DNA from: Symbiodinium kawagutii
Lineage: Eukaryota; Sar; Dinophyceae; Suessiales; Symbiodiniaceae
DNA length: 64,000 nt
Reading direction: 5' to 3'
Assembly: GCA_009767595.1 (NCBI GenBank)
Contig: VSDK01016537.1
Location: 136,553-200,552 of the forward strand
In this document: positions 7,801 through 19,155 of the stretch, one piece after another
Position numbering within the stretch: position 1 is the stretch's first letter
How the letters are laid out: each line of letters starts with the position of its first letter
Translations under genes and position numbers: made by a program
Notes under the pieces: model-generated
What the model was told of the DNA's origin: nothing
Seen by the model: the letters and a program-made list of their open reading frames with translations, nothing else
Database searches by the model: none

Positions 7801-8397
7801 GTCCAAGAAAGGTGCACGACAAAATTGGCTACGCCATCTATCAATTAATGTATAGTTCATTTAAAAACTGACTCTCCCAGACACAGATGTCCAATCTCAG
7901 ACATGAATTTCCAAGGTTGAAAGGTCTCCCCAGTCCCTTATCAAAGATTATGAGCCTCTTTCCATTGCTGCTTTGGATACTGCCTTGGCACCTCCGGTCC
8001 GGGCAAATTTGTCAAGCACACTGATTTGCAAGGCTGCATATGGCCCACTGTCATGGGTACGTGTGCGAAGAGTGTAAGAAGATAATGGAAACACACACGC
8101 ACACAGGCAGAAGCAAACGGTTTGGCCTCCACTTGTCACCGATGCTGCTCAAGCGTACAAAATGATGCCTGTTTGATGTTGGATGGGGTATGCTTGAGAG
8201 CGTTGCGTGCAGCATGCAGAAGTTTTCAATGGAGTCATGCGCTTCACTCCTTGGATGCCATTTGGAAAGCTCCTCGCTCGAATGGCAAAGTTTTTCTAGT
8301 GTTTTGAGGGCTTCAACCCTTGATGCTGTGCCTTTTGAGGGTGACATGCAGTGGTACTTTATGGGCGACTAAGCTACATGTGCACGTGCTTATACAG
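4876..8397. other. Gene-poor low-complexity region
   Basis: No gene recognised. 5150-5340 is T/G-rich (TTTTGTT and GGTGCTGG runs). TAGGATTA-like motifs sit at about 5125 and 5384. The minus strand at 5393-5968 is open for 191 codons without recognisable domains. 6398-6600 carries CAGCAC and CTG-type triplet runs. The hexamer array at 6670 keeps several frames open artificially. 8122-8345 may contain an upstream exon of the PPR gene (WSHALHSLDAIW reads PPR-like), but I cannot fix it. Confidence 0.6.
6670..6939 (+). repeat. Hexanucleotide array, ATTTGC/ATTTGT type
   Basis: About 45 units of TTTGCA with frequent TTTGTA and TTCGTA variants. Every perfect pair of units contains ATTTGCAT. Phenylalanine/alanine-type and isoleucine/cysteine-type open frames across it are by-products of the 6-bp period. 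Confidence 0.95.
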
Positions 8398-9750
8398 CTG
8401 ATGCGGAGGGAGTTGATGCTTCGTTTTTGCTTCCAGTTTCTTCCGAGGCAGGGTTTCGTCCAGGAATTGTTCCGTGCAGCGAGGTGTTGCGAAGCATGGC
8501 AAAAGAAAGACAATGGCGACATGCCCTTGGATTGTTGCAAGGAATTATCGGGAAGTGTCCAAGCTGCATTGTAGTTTGATAATGTCTTTATCAAAACTTA
8601 GTTCCTGTGGCCATGAATTGCATAATTCCCATTAATTCCCCACATATAGCTTGTAATTTGATTCTTACAGTACTGGTGCTTGTTAGAGATCCATGGAACC
8701 CTTGCGAGGCAGATTCGCCCAGACACAGTTTGTATCAATATTTGCATCCATGCTTGCGAGCAGCAGTGGGAACAGTCGCTTCAACTTTTTGCATATTTGG
8801 AAAGGCACTTGAAACCCAGTGTGGTTAGCTATGGTGCAGTCTTTACATCATTGGGTGGTGCACACAAATGGCTTCAAGTGTTGGCATTGCTGCAGAAGAT
8901 GCCGATACAAGACCGATCAAACACTCAAGTTTTAGTGAATACTACCCTTGGCGCATTCAAGGATTCCCATCGTTGGGACTTGGCATTAGACCTGTGCAAC
9001 AGCCTTGGGATGAAGCAACTGGATTCTGTCGGGTGGGGATCAATCATTGCAGCTTGCTCCAAGGGGAGCCAATGGCAAGCGGCTTTGATTTTCCTGCACC
9101 GTTCACACCGCCTTGGAATCCACAACGCGCTGCAAACCTACAACTGGCTGCTGAACGGAATGAAATGTGATGGCCACTGGAGTGTGGGGCTGGCACTCCT
9201 GCAGGATGCGACAGACAGGCGTTTGGAACTCAACGGCATCACCTTCTCCCATTTGTTGCAAATATGGAGGAAATGGGGTCCTTGGCACAAGGCTTTGGTT
9301 TGCTTGGAAGAACTGAGAACGTCGAAATTGCGCGCAGACGCTGAACTCTTAGGCTCAACGTGTTTGGCAATGGAAAGGAATCATCGCTTGGAAGAGAGCA
9401 GAAATGCCATCGTATCTGTTAAGAGGCGCCTGTGCACCGAGCTGAGAGATTGCCATGACAGCAAGTTGCGCGAAGCTGCAGTGCTGGATGCTACTTGGGC
9501 TGGTTCAGGATTGCCACCCGATGTGTTTGGGATTCTTTTGTCTCGTCGTTTGGGATCACCGATTGCCACTGCTGTTTTGCAGGGGAAGCAGCCACAACTA
9601 GTTTCTTGCAATGAGAGGCTGCAGAATGTCCACACGTGGGGGACCTTCCACGCGAGATCGCTCGCTGAATCTGCAAAGACGAGCGCAGTGAGACAAAAAC
9701 GAGACATGTGTTTTTTGGTCATTCAGCCTCTGCCTTGGCACAAATTCTGA
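8398..9750 (+). CDS. Pentatricopeptide repeat (PPR) protein, at least two exons
   Basis: The main exon runs from a splice-like acceptor (TTCTTACAG, ending 8670) to TGA at 9748-9750, about 359 codons. It reads as consecutive 35-residue helical hairpins: RQIRPDTVCINICIHACEQQ, LKPSVVSYGAVFTSLG, VGWGSIIAACSKGSQWQAAL, LQTYNWLLNGMKCDGHWSVG, LELNGITFSHLLQIWRKWG. The 'n..I.aC.kg.qW..AL.ll' signature is typical of dinoflagellate PPR proteins. A preceding exon begins at about 8398 after TTATACAG and contains SEVLRSMAKERQWRHALGLL, one more repeat; the frame then stops, implying an intron to about 8670. Further 5' exons are likely but not placed. PPR proteins bind RNA sequence-specifically in plastids or mitochondria and act in processing, editing or translation; no targeting signal is visible because the true N-terminus is missing. 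The last ~100 residues show no PPR pattern. Confidence 0.85.
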
Positions 9751-12700
9751 TGACAATTTCTTAGTGAGGGGAAAGGTGTGGCCATTTGATGCCATTGGGA
9801 AGGGATAGGATCTGTAGATCAGTTTCCCTGGGCGCCAAGGCCTGAACGATGGCTCACCTGCAAGTGGATTCCTGCCCCCTAATGACGTGTATTCAGGACC
9901 CGATTGCTCGCGCGTTCTTGGCTGGGCCTGCTCAAATATCTTGAACTATAGTAATCGATTACATCAGAGAAATTGCTCTTGTCGCTTGCAACTATCCACT
10001 TGAACCAAACGAGGCAGCTGAATTTTTGTTGCATGATTTGTTTCAGTTGAATGTCACTAATCACTTATCACCCATGTTGAGATATTGATTTTGCTTTGCT
10101 CTCATGGCTCTGGTCCGAACGGCATTTTTCTAGTTGGGCTTAGCATCCAGAACCCCAGTTGTTTTCTCTTGGCTGACACTGGCGAAATCTGAACAGTAGG
10201 TTTTGATTCCACATGAAAGCCGGATGGGCTTGTTTCAGACCCAGTCTGTTGATATGTTGGGATGCACCTTTTGTGGTATGCATGTTAGGGCAAAACCAAT
10301 GCAAAGTTCCGGTAAAAAATGCACCGTTTATGCGCGCCCCGGGAAATTCAAAACCCAGAAATGATGCGGTCGCGCCCAGCTCATCCTTCGAAGGAGGAGG
10401 TTCCCTCTCGGATCTCCGAATTCAAATTGCAGGAATTGGTTGTGGGCTCAGAGCAGTCGCACGATGGACAGATCTTTCAGCCTGCTCTGCTTCGAGGCAG
10501 GCATCATTTGGACACTTGGAGAACTGGAGCTGTCGGACCCCTCTCTGTATTCCGCTATTTGCTCTGCATCGTTTCTACCCCAGTCCATGGATTCTTGCAA
10601 ACATGGGAGAAAAGTTGACATCTGGCTGGAATCACTTTTTCTGGGCATTGATCAGCTGCACTGTGTAAATCTTGATTTTGTTCAAAATGCGCAGCCATAT
10701 CTGCCCAAGCAGCTTGGACTTTGAGTTCGTGCGCGATGCCCAACCCAGATGTTGGACCAAGAAGTTCTGCACCTAGCGCGAAGATTTAAAGACATGACAA
10801 GATCACAGTGAAGTTCCAAGCATCTTCCAGTACACATTTGCTCAGACTTCACCATCCTGAGAAATATCACCAAGGCGCTGCGAGAAATGAAGCGTTGCTC
10901 GGCAGTTCGTATCGTGTTGCATGTTCCATGCGACAGGCTGTGGTGAATCTTGGCCCTTGAAGCCTTGCTTCTTCAGCTGCTACACTCTTGTTACCAGAGC
11001 CTGCTCATGGGTACTAAGTTGTTGCGCAATTTGTTTTGAATGGGGTGCGTACATGTGAGTTCGGCTGAAGAAGAGGAATTTTTACGGTCCCTAGAGCGAC
11101 CATCAAGGTTACGGTGATTCTGGGTTACGGCTGTGAGAGCCATCTGCCACCAAGGTGGATCCAAGAAGCGTTTAAAGCAGATCGAGCGGCTGTTCTGAAG
11201 CAGATGGAGAATCAGCACAGTGCTCTGCTTTCTGTCGGCATTTTGTGGACGGACAGTAGGACTGACGACCGAAAGGATGTCACCTGGTCGGATGTCGATG
11301 TCACCTGGTCGGATGTCTTGTGATCACGCGGAGCTGCGGGAGGCTGAAGCGAATCAATGACTGGTGCAAAGTCCAGGCGATGAAATCAGGGGGTGGCCGT
11401 GTAAGGACCTGAAATGCTTGTTGCTCGGACAGGGGCATGGCAATGCTATGCACTGCTCTGCCCTGCGTCAGGTGAAGGCAGAAACCCAACGAGTGCCTTG
11501 GAACAGCCTTTCTCAGCCCCTGTTAGCTTCGTAATTTGAAGGTCAAGAAGGGCTGGGGTCTTTCATCGTACATCGTATTCACTTCTCGGTAGGCACTGCT
11601 TCAGCATTGGTAGGCGTCGTTGGAGACTTTTTCTTCGACCAAAGATGGCATTTGGGATGTGGCTTTTGGGACGTCTCGGATTGTGTCTCTTTGCTCAGGC
11701 GCAAAAAGCTGGCGGAGCCACTTGAGGCGCAGGGAGGGGCTGCTTTTCTTCGTTGCGGTGGTTGGCACCAAACGACATTAATTGATAATAGTGGTGAAGA
11801 ATGGAGAATAACGATTCTCGAGGCAATAAGAAGGGTCATGCTTGAAAAACACTCTCATAAAACGCACCGCACGCCCTTCCAAGTGACACTTGTATAAGAC
11901 ACTCAAAATGGCACTCGCGCGAAATGGCACTAAACTGCTGATCAGGGTGCGCGTTCAGAACGGGCATCTTTCACGTACAGCCAGGGAGAAGTAGCTTCTG
12001 CCAACAAAGCATCCCTTGATTCGATAAACATTCCAGCAGACCATGGCTGCCATAGCCGATAGCTTGCAGGAAAAAGAGCTGCAAACATGATGCTGAGTTA
12101 TTTTCTCCTAGTGGGAGGCGAACAGCCCACGAACACATCCACACACACAACATAACATAACACCAAAACAGAAAAACCCTGCGAGTGATTCTGAAGATTT
12201 TAACCAAACAAAACCACAAAAAGGGAATTTTCACAAAACATGCAATCAGTTTCCAAAAATGCCAAAACCAAGACAGTACATGAAATGTGGCCAACAAAAC
12301 AACCCAAGGAAACACTTCGCTACGTTTCTTCATGCCGAGGTTGGTGTGACAGAGGTAGGTTATTTCAATTTATTTCATGCTATTTCCTTTTTTGGTTCTT
12401 GCAGCGGCTCAGAGTCTGAGTTCTGGTTTGTTGACAAGCTTCCTTTTTACGTAAGGGAACTGATGGTGAGAGTGCGCGCAGGTCGCCTTGGACAATTTCT
12501 CAGTGCCCCGGCAATGATTGGAATTCAAAAGTAAATAGAATACTCAGAATACGGCATGAACAGAATGAAAACAGCATGTAAAGCGAATACAATCCGAAGT
12601 AGTACAAATGTGAGCAGAAATTCTACGGTTTGTTGACCATAACATAGAATATCTTCGCTACCATGGGAGTGTAATACGCGGATGTGGCACTGAGGGCTCG

Positions 12701-13747
12701 GTTGAAGAAGAGAAGGCCAGACTGCGTGCTTTTGCGCGACAGCTTCAGAAGGAAAAGGAAGCTCGGCAACCATTGTGGGGACAGCGGAGGTGAAGCTTTT
12801 CTTTGAGGTTGACGTGAAGATAGGGGAAGTGTCAGTTGCAAAGGATGGCTGTTGGTACGAAAGTCCAAGCAGACAGGCCATCCCAAAATCGCTGTCTCCT
12901 TTCATGGCGTTTTGATGATCAAAATCTTCGGAACGGGGGCAGCAACAAACAACAATGCAGATTTCTGATAACGATGTGGTAGCCATCGCCTGGAGTATCC
13001 TACAGGTGGCGAGGTCTGTATGACAGTTCGGGCGGACCATTTGCCTGCAACAACTGTCTCCGATTGTTGCTGTCTACTCTTACCCGTGGCGATGTTGGCC
13101 ACCAGTTGCATCTTCTAGGCGCCCAGGTGCGCCGCTATAGTCAGATAAACAGGTACGTTTGCACAGGATAACTGTAGTGTCTTGCTTGGCCGCTGACTGT
13201 ACCAATCCCCAGCCTCTCCCTGCTTTCATTACATTCTGTTTGTTATAAGGATTGCGCGCACACACACACATACACCGGATCAAGTAGTAAATCCAAAGTC
13301 AACTAGGGATCCCGGATATGACCTGCAAGCATGGGCCGCATGTGCGGATGCATGCAGATGCGACCTCAAAAATTCAAGGTCCCAGTTTCCTGCTTCAACT
13401 CGGTTCCAGGAGCAGCCAGAAATCAGGAGCTCATCAAACACCAGCTACGTCACAAGAAAATATCCAAAAAAATGCAGGACGTCATTCAGCATGGGGTCGA
13501 CGTTGCACGTGACTCTGGTGCATTTCGTGCATTTGTACCTCATGGCATCATGGCATGTACAAGTGCCCTCTGGGCCGCCCACGAGAATTACTGGTGGCAT
13601 GACCCAGCTAAATGTTTTTCTTTACTTTTTTAGTGCTTTTGCTCAACTGGTGCTTACCTTTTCCCCTGTTTTTTCTCTTTTTTTCTTTTTTTCCCTCACC
13701 TGGTTTCGTAGCTCGAAACCGAAGAAGGATAATGGTAAAGTAATGAT

Positions 13748-13765
13748 TGATGATGATGATGATGA

Positions 13766-13802
<37 letters not shown>
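13748..13802 (+). repeat. GAT/GAC triplet array
   Basis: About 7 GAT followed by about 11 GAC triplets. In the frame opening at 13491 this reads as a run of about 18 aspartates, between hydrophobic low-complexity stretches; I do not think that frame is a gene. Confidence 0.95.
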
Positions 13803-14779
13803 TGTTGTTGCCTTGTTGTCTTTTTCTTTTTGCTGTTGTGGTGGTCGTCGCTGCTGCTGCTTGACAGCTGCCAAGCTACATTTCTAGCTACAGGGCGCCA
13901 GCACAGGTTTGGGGGTGGCCATGGGCGTTGCTATCTTTGGGGTCTGCCCTGAACCCATCTTGTAGCGTTCGGCTTCGACTCCGAAACCTGGTTCCACTGC
14001 GCTGCTACAGCCATTAGTTCCTGGTTCCGAACCTTGATTTCGGATTCAAAGAGGGCTTCCCTACGCTGAGTATGGACCCAGTTTGTCACTTCCAGAAACC
14101 TCACCCTGCGCATTCTCAGGCCAGAATCGTACTCAAAGAAATCATGGTTCTTTGCCGCTTTGTGGCTGAGGGGACCAGCTATTGAGAATGGGTGTGGTCG
14201 GCATAGTGTGCTCACATTTTCATGTCCGGGATTTTCTCTATGTACAGCTACCGCCCGAAGAGAGATAGAGAGTCTCTCAACACCAACTCTTGGAGACAGC
14301 GAGTTTCAAGCTTAGGATTTTCCGCATCTTCCGTTTTTGCTGAGATTTTCAGTTCCAAATTCCAAGATAGATCCACAAATTTCCAAAGCTACTGAGCTCT
14401 TGCAATTCATGCCAACAATTGTGTAGCCTTTTGGTTCAATCGCGCCCCACAACCGCCCCTTCGCTCCTCCGTTGAGGGGCTTTGGTGACACTGAAATTCA
14501 AGTGGGAGATGCAAAACAAATCTAGACAAAAGGGGGGGATATCATCCTTGGGTGTTTCATAGCCCAACTGAGATCAGTGTGTTGGAGGTCTCAGCAAGAC
14601 AGATCTATGATGATCTACACAAACCTTACGCAGGCACCCATTCCGAAGCGCAGGGAAGCAAACAAACCAGCCAAGAAACAAACCAACAGTAGACAGTAGA
14701 TGCACATTCTTGGACAAAGATGGCCAACTCTTTGGTTGCACAAGAACTGTCATCCTGGACCACATCACGGATGATCATC

Positions 14780-14847
14780 GTAGTCAGCATCAAGCAAAAA
14801 GAATCAAATGGATGTAGTCAGCATCAAGCAAAAAGAACCAAATGGAT
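14780..14847 (+). repeat. 34-bp tandem duplication
   Basis: 14780-14813 and 14814-14847 are the same 34-bp unit (GTAGTCAGCATCAAGC...) with one substitution. Confidence 0.9.
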
Positions 14848-15186
14848 GTGTATAACTTTGCCACAAAGGGGCTGCGGAAAGTGGAGAAGTGAAGTCTTCC
14901 ACACACCAAGGGCTGCAAAAGGCTGGGCATGTCTGTTGGAATACAGAAGATCCCAGGGTTTTGGCCTTTACCGCCTTTACCGCCTAAACCGCATAATCTC
15001 CATATCTCGGCCCATCTTGGCCCTTGGCGCTTACCATCCCAGGAAGAGCTTGATGCTTGGAAGACTTCGTCATTGGTAAATATGTCAAGCAAAGAATCTG
15101 CTGCATCTCACTCAGACGAGCTAGTTGGGCGATGTTAGCCACCACATTTCCAGAGGTGACATGAGGATACAGCATACAGCAAGACA

Positions 15187-15247
15187 AGTGGACTAAGTGG
15201 ACTAAGTGGACTCAGTGGACTCAGTGGACTCAGTGGACTAAGTGGAC
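15187..15247 (+). repeat. 9-bp tandem array
   Basis: Almost seven copies of AGTGGACTA or AGTGGACTC, with the two variants in blocks (A, A, C, C, C, A). Confidence 0.95.
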
Positions 15248-15580
15248 AAGTGCCAAGCAAGAGATGAGACACAAACCTTTCAGTGACTTTGTGAGCCTGG
15301 CTGAGTGTGCCCAAGGTTGCCAATGTTGCATCAGCCGCTATGGCCTTGGAATCAGGCAACATTGCCAGAGCAAGATGGCACATGGCTACTTCAAGGATCA
15401 TCGATTTGTTGCAGACGGGCGGCCGAAAACAGTCGCTCGTGGACAAGATGAAGAAAAATATGGGCGGTTCAATGCTGGCCTCGTTGGCAAAAGTGAACGC
15501 TGACGCTTGTTTGCGACGTCCCCGCAGTCATGCTTACTAGGGCTGCTAGGGAGAAAGAGATAGATTGAATTGAGATTGTG

Positions 15581-16442
15581 ATGAGGGTGCAATGTATGTC
15601 AACTTGTAGTTGTCAATGTTCTGTGTGCTCCGGGATGGCCGAGGAAAAGGATCCATCGATAAGAGCGTCAAAATTTTTTGAGGAAGAAGATGAGATTAAG
15701 ACACCGAAGGAGATATTCTTTTGGGGCCTGCCATGGTTGAAGCGGATCGTTACTGGCTACCCCTTTGAGCTTTTTTTCGTTTTGCTTATCGTCGTGAACT
15801 GTGGCACCATGATGGCGCAAATCGAGCTGATCGGGGGGAAATTGGCATATGAAGTTGGCCTTCAAACCACTCCCGTGAATACAATGGATGAATTCTTTTT
15901 CTATGCGGAATTGTGCTTTGGCATCGCCTTTACCTTCGAGATTTGCTTGAAGTTTGTTGCCTTTGGCATTTTGGGATTTTGGAAGCTGACTTGGAACTGG
16001 ATGGATCTCTTCGTAGCTGGAACCTCAGCTGACGAGAGGTCTCATTCAAATCATTCACGTTTCAAAAATTGATGGCCGGTGTTTCACTCACAGAGAGGTC
16101 CTCACTTGGATTATCGACGTGCTTGGGGCCGCGGTTGAAATCAATCCCATGATGCCGTGGCCTTAGCAGTTTTGGTAGTTTGCCTCAGATTTGAAGCCTC
16201 GACCACCTTTTTGTCCGTTTCTTTGGAGCAAGCTGCCTGAAAAAGATGCCTCCAGGTTTCGCGTCCTAAGGTGCCTCAGCTGCACCATGAATCCTGTTGG
16301 AGCTTCCAGGGTTTTGTTTCAGCCTGTTTGGTTTTTGAAAAGAAGTCAGTCAAGATAAACATGCATATATACATACACACACAAATATGATTTGTTTTTT
16401 AGATGTATACATTATACTTTAATAAATTGATAAACATTTAAA

Positions 16443-16477
<35 letters not shown>

Positions 16478-18736
16478 GACATAGAGAGATATATTTAAGT
16501 CTGAGAATATCAGCTGCAAGCCATCCGCATGGAATCTTGGACTGTGGGATGCTTCAGGATGGCCAAGCTTGGTCGGATAGCCTCTCAACTGCAATTTGAT
16601 CTGCAGGTGAATTTACCTGCCCATTTGATTGCAACAGTAAGGATGGGATTAGAATGTTGACGTGAGAGCTTGACACGTTCAGAAGTTAATCAACTCAATA
16701 ATGATTGACTAGTGAAAACGATAGTCATGGTTGGTAAGTGGTGGCTAATCAACCATTGAGTTAACCAATCCCTGCACAGCTTTCCAAACTAAGGTTCGGG
16801 TTCTAAAGGTCATTCAGCAGTTCGATTCTCTGCATCTTCTGCTGGGCTCTATCCGTGCTTCTTTCGACATCCTAGCATGGCAGCTTGGATCTGGAGTCTG
16901 CTAGGGCCCCGCATGCTTTTACCCCAGTTAGCAAGCTGAGCCAAGACGAGCAGGATACCATCATGATGTTCATTGATGTTCATTGATATTCAGATCATGT
17001 CTGCATACCTGGCTTCTTGACACGTGTAGAATGGCCCTAGCCACGCTTGCCAAGAAAGGCCGCTCCTTCCCGGTAAGGGTATTCTGACTCGTCAAAAATC
17101 AACAGTTTGGTCGTCCTGTCACGGGTGAACCTGCGGACTTGTAAAAGTAGAAATTGAATGAAATTGAAACCATTCCAATTCAGGACTAGGGTTGCCCATC
17201 CATAATGAAGCTGAACTTTGAGCGTTTGATTTTCTCCTCGCGCGGACTATGCGATGTTGGAGATGACGCCAGGTTTCGCCATGAAAATAAACGTGAAGAA
17301 TAAAAAAAGTCAATCCGAGATTCAGAAGGTAATGCCCAACGGAGCAAGTAGTGCACATCCTGCCTTTGATTCAACACTGCAATCTGCTGCTGGGAGAAGG
17401 TTAGGGTGGCGGCACCTCGTGCGACAGGGTAGTTGCAGTATGGATGGGTGAAGAGCATGGCAGGGCACTTCAAAGAACCCAAAGGAGACGACCTTCCCTT
17501 GGAAGCCATGGATGCCGTGGAAATTGGAACGCGCTTATTATGGCCGATCATTGTGTCCATATCATGTTTGTATCTGTCCATACTCAGGTCTGCACTTGTT
17601 CTTCTCATCATGATGACGGTTTGCGCTCTCGCCATGTCACAGTTCGTTCAAGGATGGTGCCTTGTCTCAGAAAGAGACCTTCACTGCGCAGCACGAAACA
17701 AACCGGGAAGTTGTCAAACTTTCCCTTTGAAAGAGACCCTGTTGATGGGAACTTGTGGAAATGTGGCCTTTGAAGATCCCAAGGATTGAGACGACACCAT
17801 CTGCAGACCCTGAGTTACGCCAAGAAATCTGGCGGCTTTTCGGCAATGTCGGCCGCGGCTTGGTCTCCATGTTTGAGTTGACCTTAGCCAACTATGCCGG
17901 CTCCTTGCTTGCACCTTGGGAGGTTGCGCTGCTGAGTTTTGCACCTTCGAACTGAGCCTCACGGATCCCCGCACTGATCTGTTGAGAAAATTTGTTCTGA
18001 GGTATCACAAGGTCGATGATGGAGAACGTCAGCCCTTGGTTTGCAGCCGCAAGCTTAGAGCGTTCAGTGAGGCTTTGATTTGGAAGACTTACTGCGACAT
18101 CTGTCAGGACATAGCATGGTAAACCACACAGATGCAGTGGCAGAATCATCCACCTGGCTGCTCCATGCTGCTCCTGGCAGATCGGAATTCTTGCGTACAA
18201 ACTGGTGGTGGGCTTCGCCGTCCTCAAGGCAGGCTCGTCTCTCTGCTTGTTTAGCACACTCCTTTGGTGTGGACCCGACCGACCTCTGATGCAGGTCATC
18301 ACAGGAATTTTTATACAACAGACCATGCGCGTGGCAAACGAAGATGATGAACTCTTAGTGCTGCAGAAGAAGCGCCTGGTTGAAAGCCATGCCAAGGGCG
18401 TTCCATGGTTGCACTCGCACTGTGAAATTCGCCATGGATGCTCCAAAGCCAAAGCTGAATGAAATGAATAAGCCGAGGTCGGAACCTTATTCAAAGAATT
18501 GGACGCAGATGGAAGTGGCGCGTTGGACAAAGATGAATTCAAAGCTGCTTTGAGCGATCCGCGCTTGCGCGTTTGGCTGTCAGCTCTCGACTTGCAATCC
18601 TCTGATGCTGAGAACCTCTTCAATCTCCTGGATGACGGAGATGGGTCCATTTCGTATCAGGAATTCTTGAGTGGAGCCAAGCGGCTGAAGGGAGGTGCAC
18701 AATCAATCGACCTAGTGACCTTGATGAGGGAATGTG
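15581..18736 (+). CDS. Single-domain voltage-gated-type cation channel with C-terminal EF-hands
   Basis: Exons read in order. (1) ATG 15581, or 15635 with better context (MAEEKDPSIR), to about 16016: S1 ELFFVLLIVVNCGTMMAQIE, S2 FYAELCFGIAFTFEICLKFV, start of S3 WNWMDLFV. (2) About 17480-17645: S5, with RSALVLLIMMTVCALAMSQ at 17586-17642. (3) 17807 to about 17900: pore, EIWRLFGNVGRGLVSMFELT then LANY. (4) 18181-18228: S6 start, IGILAYKLVVGFAVLK. (5) 18295-18396: VITGIFIQQTMRVANEDDEL and a cytosolic helix. (6) 18478-18736: two EF-hands, loop DADGSGALDKDE and a shortened LLDDGDGSISYQEF. The intron between exons 4 and 5 is only 66 nt and starts with GC. I could not find an S4 exon with its arginines, nor the end of S3. 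The family sits in plasma or organelle membranes and passes Na+ or Ca2+, with the EF-hands sensing Ca2+. At the filter the copy reads TLANY, without the acidic residue found in TLESW-type channels; the nearest Glu is in MFEL. 3' exons may follow. Confidence 0.86.
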
Positions 18737-18867
18737 GTAACCAGGCAGCAACAAGATGAAATTTCAGCATTTGGGTAACTTTGTTGCGGCATCGATTCAG
18801 AAGCAGGGCATCGTTGAAATTTCATTCCTACAGGACGATCTTTACATTTCTTCACTCTTTGCCGTAG

Positions 18868-19155
18868 GTGTCTCTCCTCTATCTCTTTTTGAATTTTGTT
18901 TGTCCTTTCTTCTTCCTTTATTTCTCCTTCTCAATCTCCTTCCTTTCCTTCTGCATCTCTTACTCCTCCTTTCTCCTCCTTTCTCCTTCTTTCTCCTTCT
19001 TTCTCTTCTTTTCGTTCTCGGTTTTACTCTCTGTCACCGTCTCTTTCTCTTTCTATGTCGTTTTTTCGTTTTTTTTCTTCCTTCTTTCCTTCTTTTCTTA
19101 CTGTCTCTCTAGCATCTTGCTCCCACCCTCTTGGCCGTCTCTCTTCTTTGTCTTT
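18868..19155 (+). repeat. Pyrimidine-rich tract
   Basis: About 280 bases that are almost all C and T on the + strand (TTTCTCCTTC-like units), just after the last channel exon seen. Probably intronic or 3' flanking. Long Phe/Leu/Ser frames here are artefacts. Confidence 0.9.

Larger units (their letters stand above)
9751..15580. other. 5.8 kb without a recognisable gene
   Basis: Many short frames, none with a family pattern. Small repeats: 21-bp duplication GATGTCACCTGG... at 11276-11317, triplet array at 13748, 34-bp duplication at 14780, 9-bp array at 15187. The stretch 15307-15530 (+) gives a charged helical-looking frame (RWHMATSRIIDLLQTGG) just upstream of the channel and might be a 5' exon, but evidence is weak. 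Confidence 0.55.

Noticed and set aside
13491-13952. 153-codon frame with a poly-aspartate run
   Set aside because: The Asp run is the GAT/GAC microsatellite and the rest is hydrophobic low-complexity; no splice context or family pattern.
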